From Cladopsammia gracilis (Eukaryota; Cnidaria; Anthozoa; Scleractinia; Dendrophylliidae), in contig JAJGOT010000208.1 of NCBI GenBank assembly GCA_022457155.1, forward strand, positions 1,074,001 to 1,138,000: 64,000 nt of DNA. The letters run 5' to 3'. A model generated the notes under the pieces. That model did not search any database and had not been told where the DNA came from. It saw only the letters and a program-made list of their open reading frames with translations. Position numbers and translations under genes: made by a program. Below are positions 23,877 through 32,700 of this stretch, one piece after another. Position 1 is the first letter of the stretch. Every line of letters starts with the position of its first letter.

Positions 23877-26800
23877 CTTATCCGTTAAACGGCTAAAAGC
23901 GTTAGGTGTCCGTTAGATATCCGTTATAAAATTTCCTGAAAACCGTTAAACGCTTTCACCAAACCGTTAGGCGTTAGTATTTAACCGTTAGCACGAATAG
24001 CGTATCCGTTAGGCGTTAGTATTCAACCGTTAGAACAGATTTCGCATCCGTTAGGCGTTAGTTTCTAACCGTTAGAGCGGATAGCGTGTCCGTTAGGCGT
24101 TAGTATTGAACCGTTAGAACGAATACTGTAACTGTTAGCAAAGAATTAACATCCGTTAGCTAAAGTTTGGCATCCGTTAGGACTAGCCTGAACGTTAGAA
24201 TTATCCCAGCATCCGTTCAAGAGGTGCTGGAAATGACTGTTCTAGAGGTGATAGTGCTTTTCGTTTGCTTTTTAAGTCTTACCTTCACTTACTATTTCCA
24301 TGGTATAAATCTAACATCCCAGCAATACTCGTTGAAAACGGAGCGAAGTTTCGTCCAATAATGCATAATTATAAACAGTCTACGAAGAGTCGCTTTCACT
24401 GATACGTTCATTATCGAACCGCAAAATAATTCTTTCGAACGGCGTGAATGTCGAGCGGCTGAATGACAGACAAACTGGCGGTAATTCGTAGACTTCGCCA
24501 GCAGTCCGCGAGAAGACAAAGTAATAGTACTAGTCACGCTCGTTTTATCAATTATTTGAATCAAGCAAGGTTTTGACTTCAAGGCCAGGGAATGATAAAC
24601 GTGATTTCTTTTATGAGACTGCAAAACATTAATTCTTTTTTCGCTGCTCGCTCGCGGAATGTAAACAACAAGTGACCCGGAGTCCCAAGTGCAGTAGTCA
24701 CGCAAAATTCATGTGTAAAATTCTTTCCGCACTTCATGTTTACTTATTGTTAAAATAAATCTTGAATGGAACTTAAAATTATAATCGAAATTAAAGACGG
24801 TAGGGAAAGTTTGGTAGCAGAAAAAAAATTAAACCCTTTGAAGTTTGTTGTAGTTGTCGGTATTAAAAAATAAGTGCTTGTTGGTCCCTTGGGAAAAGTG
24901 GTAAAAGCGCACCAAATTTGCATATGTCAAAACGGTAATTTGAAACCTTAACACGCTGGCACAAACAGACTATGCGCTTCTAAAAATTCTCTGTTTTCTT
25001 TGTGGTTTCGCTCGCCAAATTAAGATTAAGCTTTTCCAAACTCTCAGCCTTCATTTCCAAGTATTCCACCGCGCTAAAACATCACAGGAAGTTTGGAGTG
25101 TCTTCGGGCCGGGAATAAACATAAGCCGCGTTTGATTTCGCAAGGTCCATCCATCCGCGTGATCTCCATCTAAGGAGAAAAACATTCGTCGCTTGATTCT
25201 TGCTCGTTTTAAGAGCGGATTTGTTGTCTGGCTTGAATCTCGCTTGTGTCTGGCCAAACAGATGCTCGATAACATTTCTGGGAGATAAAAACTAGCTGTT
25301 TTATTATGGAAGATTATCCAGCGCAATTACTTCCTGAGTCGGCAGAATGTTTCCAAAGCTATAGCGCTCTGAATATTTACTGTCGGTACAGTCTGATAAA
25401 TAATTATTCTCGGAAGCCGTTCCTTTTCGAAACAGATTTTTACTATCGAGCTATCCGTTAGACAAATTTGCCGAAGCGTTGTTAAACGCTTCAAGCTATC
25501 CGTTAGACGAATTTGCCATACCGTTAAATGCTTCAAGCTATCCGTTAGATTAATTTGTCATACCGTTTAACGCTTTAAGCTATCCGTTAGACGAATCAAC
25601 AGAAGCGTTTAACGGTTCAAGCTATCCGTTAGATGAATTTGCCATACCGTTAAACGCTTCAAGCTATCCGTTAGACGAATCAACAGAAGCGGTTAACGCT
25701 TCAAGCTATCCGTTAGAATGCTTTCGTCGACCGTTAGAACGCTTTGAAGGCCGTTAGCTATCCGTGCGTTAGCCGTTAGTTTTTATCCGTTTAACGGATA
25801 AGCGTTAGTATACGTTTTCCCGTGTGAGGTCACATATGACAGTTTGCTTGCACAATGCTTTCATTGTATGAACCGCCAAGACTTAAATACCAAAGACTAA
25901 AAGGAAAATCAGTAGCAACACATGCTGATCTTACCTTGAAGCTTTAACCTGATAGGAACAATGCATCGCATCTTCATAAACAGCTTGTTAAGGGCCGGAG
26001 AGTATGTCCACTGAACTGACTTGGTTGGCGGACTCTTCTCTTCTTCAAACCCGATGTCAAATTGGTAATCGCCTGGAAAGTCCGTGTTGGATACGATCAA
26101 AGGCTGCGGGATAGGCTGTTCAGGGGGTGGTGTGGTCATCACGGATGGTAAGAAAGATTTATCTACTGATTCCTGCTTGAATGTTGCTGGTTCCTGTTTG
26201 AATATCACCTGCTCAGGCTTTAACATAGTTCTTGTAAAGCTTTGCTCACAAGGTAGAAATGGAAATTCAATCTGGTGATAGGAAAAAGATCATAAATCCT
26301 TAGCAGGTATTTAAAAGGGTTAAAGGGTACTCTCAACCTTTGCGGGTGTCCTTTGGAGTTTGCATAAAAGCAAAAACAGGTTCTCTTTAGTTGTTACATG
26401 AGGCTTACATGAAAAATAACTCAGCAGTTAAAGGGTGCCGGACTGACATACACGATCGCCTCGGGCAACTCTTACGCTTCTTTCGCACTCTCCAAACTTC
26501 CCACGTGCTCCATAACTCAATAGTGCACAGCTAAAAGCATGAACCAATTGTTTTGTAACAAAGCCAGTGGATATTTTCCCCCGTGCTAACAATGGCCGCT
26601 CGCGTGAAAAAAAAATTCTGGCGAAGCGATTTGCTCACGCTATCAGCGTGCACTATCGGGATTTTGAGCACGCTTACGTATACTGAATTTGATTGCGCAG
26701 CTCTGCTAGCTATGTTATAAATGGGCCTGGGACTCATAGTTTTGTGGCTGGGTGAGTCCCACAACTCACTACAGCCTGTTTCTACATGGATCACTGATTG

Positions 26801-28309
26801 TATAAAAAATTTGGATTAATCAACTGAGTTGACAACGTAAATTGGCCACCACTCAAGTTTCGAGCACTAAGCCCTTTGTCCCTGTGTCAGAGTAAATCAC
26901 AGAGCTCGAAATTGCGCCTGTATCGGGTGCATTTGTGACTAAAGATTTCGCTTTTGCGACTAAAATTTGTCTATTAGTCGCAATTTTGCGACTGTTTTAC
27001 GTCCCAGCTAATAAAGGAATTACATGTATATGCAACAGTCTTGTGTCTTACTTGTAACTGGTAGTTGTAATTTTATCCAAAAAATTCTGCAAAATCCACA
27101 TTGAATGTTGTGTGACTTAATCATCGATTTCATGCTCCATTAACATGGTTTCCAAGAAGTGTATCACGGGCACACTTTTTCAGACGTTCTCGGAAATTTC
27201 TCGTTTCTCATTTCCGGTTCCATTTCCTTTGCCGTAAATGTGATTTTTTTTGCAACTAAAATTTTTGAAGTTGCGACTAACTTTTAGGAATTACTCTCAA
27301 ATTGCGGTCGAGAATTTTTTTTTAATTTCGGGCCCTTAATCAAAGCGCTTGAAACATCAGCTTTTTATATCTTTTATGGTGGCCAATTTAACTTATCAAC
27401 CCGGCTGATAAGACCAAATTTTTGTGCTTATAGTTACCTCTGGTCTCATTAAACCAGTTGACTGCAACGTCATCTCGACACATTCTGAAAACAAAAATGG
27501 CCAACACTCAGTGAAACTTTTGCTAAGAATGAGAGCCAACAGAATGCTGCTTCTTCTGTTTGGAAAAATTATTTCTGCCTTTTTCAGTCACAAAGAATTA
27601 AACCACTTCAAATCACTGCTGTGAACTAGCAAAACATTAAATAAAAGCCTTGCTTAACAACACTATGGATAAAAACATACCATGTATGTTGTCATCAGCC
27701 ACTTGAATCATTGTTGGTGCGATATGAGACTCGGTTTGTATTCTAAAAAAAGACAGTTGAAACATGAACCATCAGTAGTGTTTTAGACTGAAGATATGGG
27801 ATGAGAACATGACTTTTATTATATAGTTGTAAAAAATAATGAGTAAAATAAAAGTATTGTATTGCATTGCATTGCATTGCATTGTATCTTAAGGGGTGAA
27901 TCATGAGATTTCTGTTGGGAATGCAGGTGAACTTAGCTGTGCCATTACTGCAGGGATTTTTTCACTAAAAAAACAAAGCTATGAGTCAAGTTTTAGCAGT
28001 TGCAGGATCTTAACTTACAGGATCTCCTCCCCCCCTCCCCCAGCCCCCTCAGAAGTAATATCAGTCCTTAAATACCGGTAACAGACATGGCAGGGGCGGG
28101 GGGTTATAATCAGAATGTTATGGTAATAAATAAATACAAAATCAATATTCTAATATCCTTTATGACATTACAGTATAATAATTAGGCTATTACCTTTGTA
28201 ATTCTTCTGGTTTCAAAAACTGATTTACTGTTGAAAATACATCATTAAAAGTCTCTTGACTTAAAATGGGCTCTAAAGAGCTGTTCGATGTTTGTGATTG
28301 TTGAGACAT
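16449..28309 (-). CDS. p53/p63-family transcription factor, 12 exons, 543 aa
   Basis: Exons on the minus strand: 28309-28194, 27742-27681, 27484-27438, 26271-25935, 23047-22934, 21119-21009, 20290-20185, 19467-19181, 18389-18307, 17804-17704, 17274-17196, 16637-16449. Each has GT/AG borders and the phases chain to 544 codons with TGA, no internal stop. Order: acidic activation motif (residues about 16-28, [13 protein letters not shown]); linker with two FKQE motifs (K100, K107; possible SUMO sites); DNA-binding domain about 136-325; tetramerisation domain about 413-454 ([20 protein letters not shown]); Ser/Gln-rich linker; C-terminal [12 protein letters not shown] as found after the SAM domain in p63/p73. 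It should bind DNA as a tetramer in the nucleus and act in DNA-damage or germline quality control, as known for the family. The ATG lies 6 bases behind a likely acceptor (TTTCAG), so a 5' UTR exon probably exists upstream. Confidence 0.95.
19950..20115. mobile_element. Short hAT-like MITE in p53 intron 7
   Basis: CAGGGATGTAGAT at the left and ATCTACATCCCTG at the right are perfectly inverted. The unit is 166 bp with GGGTAA/CCGG-type internal motifs. It is related to the element at 8933-9100. Confidence 0.55.
21155..21444. mobile_element. 290-bp MITE, copy 1 (p53 intron 6)
   Basis: The termini TATAGAGCAGTTTTCAATTG and CAATTGAAAACTACTCTATA are inverted. The interior holds TTGTGATTGGCTAAAAAA and GCTCTGATTGGTTCATTGG. 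A close copy lies at 57837-58124 and partial relatives at 38735-38995 and about 14875-15300. No coding capacity. Confidence 0.65.
21669..22855. mobile_element. hAT-like element in p53 intron 5 (outer of a nested pair)
   Basis: CAGGGCTCAAAAATAG at the left and CTTTTTTAGCCCTG at the right are imperfectly inverted. CAGGG...CCCTG ends are typical of non-autonomous hAT elements. The interior contains another element (21817-22801). Confidence 0.45.
21817..22801. mobile_element. hAT-like element nested in the previous one
   Basis: CAGTGCTCAACCTTAAC at the left pairs with AAGGTCAGGCACTG at the right, and CTAGTCC/GGGCTAGTG motifs recur near both ends. The minus-strand open frame at 22196-22441 inside is lysine-rich and matches nothing I know. 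Confidence 0.4.
23842..25837. mobile_element. Roughly 2.0-kb element with CCGTTAG subterminal arrays, p53 intron 4
   Basis: The ends ATATGTGACCTCACACGGGA and its complement (ending at 25837) are perfectly inverted, continuing through AAAACGTA. About 330 bases inside each end are packed with CCGTTAG / GCGTTAGTAT / CCGTTAGAACG motifs (left 23880-24200, right 25450-25800). The middle (24200-25450) is unique, with minus-strand frames at 24292-24705 and 25051-25326 that I cannot assign. Dense short subterminal repeats resemble transposase-binding arrays of CACTA or hAT elements. The family is undetermined and no target duplication is obvious. Confidence 0.65.
26862..26895 (-). ncRNA. Degraded hammerhead-like fragment in p53 intron 3
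   Basis: The minus strand reads GGGACAAAGGGCTTAGTGCT then CGAAAC. It resembles the CUGANGA - stem II - GAAAC core of Penelope-associated hammerheads, but the first box is damaged. Fossil of the same class as 5404-5447. Confidence 0.25.
26900..27337. mobile_element. hAT-like MITE with TTGCGACTAA repeats
   Basis: The left end CAGAGCTCGAAATTG and right end TAATTTCGGGCCCTT are approximately inverted. TTGCGACTAA or its relatives occur several times near both ends. It lies in p53 intron 3, just beside the small exon 3. Confidence 0.4.
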
Positions 28310-29980
28310 CGTTGCCTGAAATTAGTCAACATATAAACCAGTCAGATTCTGCAAGAAATATCCTTTAACAAAGCATGGAAAGGATGAGACAGGCAAAAGA
28401 AAAACATAAAAAATAATGTATTTTTTGTATATCTTATTAAATGTTTTAAACCGGGGGGGGGGGGGGGTACTCCCTATAATGGGCTATACGGGGATGCTCC
28501 GCCCGAAAGGGGTACCTTTTTGAGGCTAGAGGTATATGAAAGGGTCAAGATTTCAGGAGTTGAAGTATACGAAAGGGTAGGGATTTCACGAAGAATAGGA
28601 AAGGGTAGCGAAACCACGCCGTTGAAGCATAAAAAAGGGTAGGGAAAACTGCAATTTAAGTATTATAAAAATGGCGTTGCAAAATATATCAAACAGACGA
28701 ACTTAAAGGCTCTAAAAGGGGTACCATTTTCATTGAAAGGTATATGAAAGGGGTACCATTTTCAATGAAAGGTATATGAAAGGGGTACCATTTTCAATGA
28801 AAGGTATATGAAAGGGGTACCATTTTCAATGAAAGGTATATGAAAGGGGTACCTTTTCTGTCAAAAATGGTATATGAAAGGGTAAGGGTTTGAACCCCGG
28901 GGCGGAGCATCCCCGTACAAAACTTTGTTGAGTACCCCCCCCCCCCCCCGGGGTTTTAAAGTTATGTGTAGTAATGCCGTATACATTGGGTAAAATCTCG
29001 ATAACTTTAACTTCATGTACTTATAACTCGACCTTCTCTCTAAAATTAACTGGAGTTATACAAATTATTATACTGTACAGTTGAATATAACCCTTGATAA
29101 CTCCAACTTGTCAGAAGGGACAGACCATTATATTTTTTAGGGAAAGGTTGGGTGTGATTTTCCGCTGTTCCGTCATTCCATTGTGCCACCGTTCCGGATT
29201 TTAGGTTTGCCCCAGTAGTCGCAATAAAAAAAATTGTGCTGAAAAAATTGTTCAACCGCTCACGTCAAAAATTAATTAACCACTCCTAACTCAAACAGTT
29301 TCACCACAACATACAGGTGTACACAAATAACTAATTAACTTTTTGGATAATAGATAGTTTTTTCTTGGATTTCCAAACAAATAGAATCCATAACCCATCA
29401 AAATTGTTTTTTTAGGCATGACCCGTCCAAAAGTCAACCCTTTTAATACACTGTACACATTAGATTACTATAATTGGATGAGAAATCAGTATAAATGGCA
29501 GCATAATATGTTTGCAGATGTTTGTGCAAACTAAATAAGCATACTGCATATCAAAATTTGAGATCAAACTTTTGTGATTTAAAATATCTTTGTCATCAGT
29601 TGTCAACCTTTTTTTGGACGTCGGAACAATCGCATTTCCCTTTGATTTTATACCTGTCAAAATTGACAAGCTCTCTTTCAAGCATGCATGGAATTTCACT
29701 TTTTAACCTCCAGGTACTCCAATAATTTATAGACGAGGGCGATTCCAAGTGAAAATGGGAGAATTATTTTGAATAAAAAACACAATTAGTCTCATTTATA
29801 CGGCAACGAACGTTACTTCCGATGTAAACAAAGAAATTCATCCAAAATAAAAAAAGCCTAAATCAAGTAAACAATCCCGGCATAGAAAACTATTTAAGAT
29901 ACAAAATATTGTGTCTAAAGAAGTGAAATAATGGCCTTATTGTATTCCGTGTTGCAAGTACTAAATTCCTAAGGTATGAA
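28310..29980. other. Region upstream of the p53-family start codon
   Basis: It must contain the 5' UTR exon(s) and promoter of the p53-family gene, which I cannot place. A poly-G element (28451-28952) occupies the proximal part. A GGGACAGACCATTATA motif near 29118 is related to the MITE at 33481. Confidence 0.35.
28451..28952. mobile_element. Poly-G/poly-C-ended element with internal 32-bp minisatellite
   Basis: The left end CCGGGGG...GTACTCC and right end GAGTACCCCC...CCGGG are inverted, and GTTTTAAA repeats directly at both sides (28443-28450, 28953-28960), an 8-bp target duplication as in hAT elements. TATACGGGGATGCTCCGCCC and GGGCGGAGCATCCCCGTA are further inverted matches. The interior 28721-28858 is about 4.3 units of a 32-bp repeat starting AGGTATATGAAAGGGGTACC. 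Confidence 0.7.
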
Positions 29981-30472
29981 ATGGAAAAGTTATCGCAAAA
30001 AGAAAGCATTTTGCAAGAAATACAAGAAATTAGCTTCGATCGAATGTTCAACATTCGAAATTTCCATCGCCTCTCGCGCCTTCTTGTCAAGTTTCAAACG
30101 CGACAAACCGCTGAATTCTTCTACCATCTTCAAGAATGGATAAGCATGAATCATAACATAAACGGAGGCATTACCTACTTGGTTTATGTGCTGCTTTTGG
30201 CAGCAAGCAAGCTTTCCAAGGCTCTCGTTTTGCTGGCTAAAGCCTGCAGACAACCATCTTTGAAACACGCGCTGTTCAAATGTGCAACCTCAGCACCAAT
30301 ATATCAAGAGGGAAACTGGAGCGAACCAATCAGCGATGCGATAAGATTAAACAACTCAATCGTGCCAATAAAAAAGCCTAAACTATCAACAGAAATTTTG
30401 CACGTGGTCGATGGCAGGGTTCGTGGCTTTCACACGGAAAGGGCTTATGGCTCTAAGGCCTGCTTAATGTAA
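29981..30472 (+). CDS. Candidate single-exon ORF of 163 codons, unrecognised
   Basis: An uninterrupted frame runs from ATG to TAA with ordinary amino-acid composition, unlike the low-complexity frames elsewhere. It starts MEKLSQKESILQEIQEISFD, has a helical Leu/Ala/Lys-rich middle (VYVLLLAASKLSKALVLLAK) that could be amphipathic helices or a weak membrane segment, and ends in a basic stretch. No signal peptide or known motif. It lies head-to-head with the p53-family gene, so a shared promoter region is possible. It may be a small gene, a first exon or chance. Confidence 0.4.
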   Translation: MEKLSQKESILQEIQEISFDRMFNIRNFHRLSRLLVKFQTRQTAEFFYHLQEWISMNHNINGGITYLVYVLLLAASKLSKALVLLAKACRQPSLKHALFKCATSAPIYQEGNWSEPISDAIRLNNSIVPIKKPKLSTEILHVVDGRVRGFHTERAYGSKACLM

Positions 30473-31413
30473 CTGTGTTTTGATTAGATTTAATTGATGC
30501 CGTGACAGGAAGGATTAGTTATTTTTGTCCTTGAATTCAAGAACACTCTTCATGCAATTACTAGCGTTCTGTGAATTTCGTGACTTCTAAATACTGCCCG
30601 CCATTTTAAAAGTTTAGCAAATTTTGGTTTGAAGATAACAATCTAAACAATAACTTCATCATTGAGTTTTTAGGTCAGATGTTCAAAGCCAGAGTGTAAA
30701 AGCCTTGCGCGCGGATGCCGCTCCGGAAGTTCACTTGAAACCATCATTTTTATTGTCAATTTGGCGGGAAAGTGGGCTTGTCCAAACTTGCCCTTGGACC
30801 TTTGTGCGACATAATTTATTCAAAGCGCTCCAAACAATAGGGCCTGAATATTTAATTTCCTGTTGTTACAATGAAATGGACGACCCTGTTGTGATGGACA
30901 ATAGACAGTGAGAGACTAGTTGTCGCGTATGATAATCGGCGATAAGGCCTTCTGGGCATAACTTTGATTTTACGTTAAGATAACAATAGCCCAATGATTG
31001 ATCCTGAAAAAGTAAACATAATGAACGGGACAATGACTTTGTGTTGGTTTACTTCGAAAGCGACCGCGTAACTCGTAAACGTCCGTAGAATAGCAGCAGA
31101 GAAGTGTCTGAAATTAGTTTTCCCCTCAGGCAACTCCTGGCTTTGGGACAACAGGGCAAAGACAAAATAAAAAAAAAAAGGATGGAAGGGGTAGGAGAGA
31201 TGAGGCGAGAACTAATTCTTTCCCCTCCTTCTTCTCCCGCTCCTCCCCAGTCAGTCACATTTTGTCTCTTTTTTTTTAGTCTTTTTTTTTAGTCTCCCGC
31301 TCTAGTCCTTCATTCTTTGTCATTCTTCCTCTTTTTCTCTCTTCGACTCGCTTCCAATTATAATTACCTTCACTGGGGATTTGGCTTGGGAGGAAGGAGA
31401 GTTTTTGGGGAGG

Positions 31414-31450
<37 letters not shown>

Positions 31451-32160
31451 TGCGTGATCCCCGTGGGTCCCCGTTGTAGCGAATAGGGGAAAATAGTTCG
31501 ACGGTTGTAAACCTATATCTAAGAGACGAAGCGCAAATTACCTTAATGCTACAATACAATACAATACAATACATACACCTTATTCGATGGTTTAACAGAT
31601 AATACGCGCGGATATTTTCAAGTTGCGTAGTATTTTTTCGAGCCCCGCAGCAACTCGTAAAATATCCGCGCGTATTATCTGTTAAACCATCGAATAGGGG
31701 ATTTATTATTCGACTGAAATTATTTTATTTATAATATCTTGTGTCTTGAAACTGGGACACCAAGGTGTAATACGGCAATCTACTGTGTAATACGCTCGGA
31801 TATTTTGCGTGTTCGCTTTCCCTTATAAGGTAAAATGACGTCATAGTCGAATAATAAAATACAATAACTTATTTATCCACGGAGTCCTTATCACTAAAGT
31901 GGTCTTCTCATTCCCTACAAGTAAAAGCAGTAAACATGGCGGTCAGTAGCGGAATCAAACAGCATATCATAAAAACACGATGCCCTCGTAAAGTTCTTTG
32001 TGCCCTTCGACGAATATGCAATGAATCAAAAGAAAAATTACCAAGGAATACAGGATTTTTTCTCCACAAAAATGCGCAACTAGCTTAAAATTGACGACAA
32101 AGAGTACAAACATACCTGAAAAAACTGTCATGTTTGGGCCATCTCTTTGAATCAACTGGC
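30473..32160. other. Intergenic stretch, no gene seen
   Basis: Contains a poly-G run (about 31414-31449), a short AATAC array near 31550-31570 and the hairpin element at 31579. Nothing coding is supported. Confidence 0.4.
31579..31860. repeat. TTATTCGATGGTTT hairpin element, copy 1
   Basis: TTATTCGATGGTTTAACAGA at 31579 returns as its complement near 31672-31697, closing a hairpin that includes ATAATACGCGCGGATATTTT. Beyond it, a tail to about 31860 (GTGTAATACGGCAATCTACT, TAAAATGACGTCAT) is shared in inverted orientation with 34915-35276. Confidence 0.55.
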
Positions 32161-32164
32161 AAAG

Positions 32165-32393
32165 AGGGTCGTGAAGGGGTAAAATGGGAGCTGGGATTTG
32201 CCTTTTTTAGAGGCTGGGAAATGGGATTTTGTGCACTGGGACTGGGATTCATGAAACAAAAACAATAGAAAATGGGAATGGGATTTCAATTTGAGCAACA
32301 CAGGCTGGGATTGTGGGATTTGAGCTGGGATTTGAAAAAAAAAAAAACAATTTGCTGGGAAATGGGATTAGGACCCCCCCCTTCACGACCCTC
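32165..32393. mobile_element. MITE with TGGGATT internal repeats
   Basis: GAGGGTCGTGAAGGGG at the left and CCCCTTCACGACCCTC at the right are perfectly inverted. The 229-bp interior is full of CTGGGATTTG/AATGGGATT units. It ends about 300 bases before the esterase start codon. Confidence 0.6.
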
Positions 32394-32526
32394 GGCAAAA
32401 ACTCGCACGATCAACCACAAACGGCCGCCATTTTGTGCACACTCGAAGTTCATTGTTCACTAAAGATGACCGCCTGGAACCATGGGTACAAAAGGCGAAC
32501 ACGACCGAAAAAATTGACGAACAAAA

Positions 32527-32606
32527 TGAATGTACCCCGAATACTCGCCGAGCTACGAAATGCCGCCATGTTGTGACGTCACGGGGTTATCAATTCTGAT
32601 AACTGA
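32527..32606. promoter_or_regulatory. CRE-containing repeat just upstream of the esterase ATG
   Basis: About 80 bases including TTGTGACGTCACGGGGTTAT lie roughly 100 bases before the start codon. A near-identical block is at 50388-50467. TGACGTCA is a consensus CREB/ATF site. The position suggests a repeat-derived promoter, but this is inference. Confidence 0.35.
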
Positions 32607-32700
32607 CCCATAACTGTACCGGACTGGTTATCACCGGTAACTTTCTCCCTCTCGCATTCCTTCCAGTCACTTTGTCGGAAGCGCAAACCATTTTTCGAAC

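Larger units (their letters stand above)
19181..26271 (-). other. p53 DNA-binding domain exons (4-8)
   Basis: Exon 4 carries [16 protein letters not shown]. Exon 5 carries ERCPNH with zinc ligands C216 and H219. Exon 7 carries [15 protein letters not shown] with zinc ligands C276 and C280 and R286 (human R248). Exon 8 carries [11 protein letters not shown] with R310 (human R273) and R317 (human R280). All residues most often lost in tumours (R175, G245, R248, R249, R273, R282 equivalents) are present, so the domain should be functional. Confidence 0.93.

Noticed and set aside
24292..24705. 137-codon minus frame in the CCGTTAG element as a transposase
   Set aside because: No DDE-like or zinc-binding motif and atypical composition; probably chance in a non-autonomous element.
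23880..25800. CCGTTAG arrays as telomere-like or CRISPR-like repeats
   Set aside because: The units are degenerate, irregularly spaced, inverted between the two ends and enclosed by a terminal inverted repeat, which fits a transposon better.
26531..26794. Minus-strand 87-codon frame in p53 intron 3 as an extra exon
   Set aside because: No suitable splice sites or phase; the 47-base exon at 27438-27484 already bridges exons 2 and 4 correctly.
31320..31574. 84-codon frame with a proline run
   Set aside because: It is caused by the poly-G/poly-C run at 31414-31449.
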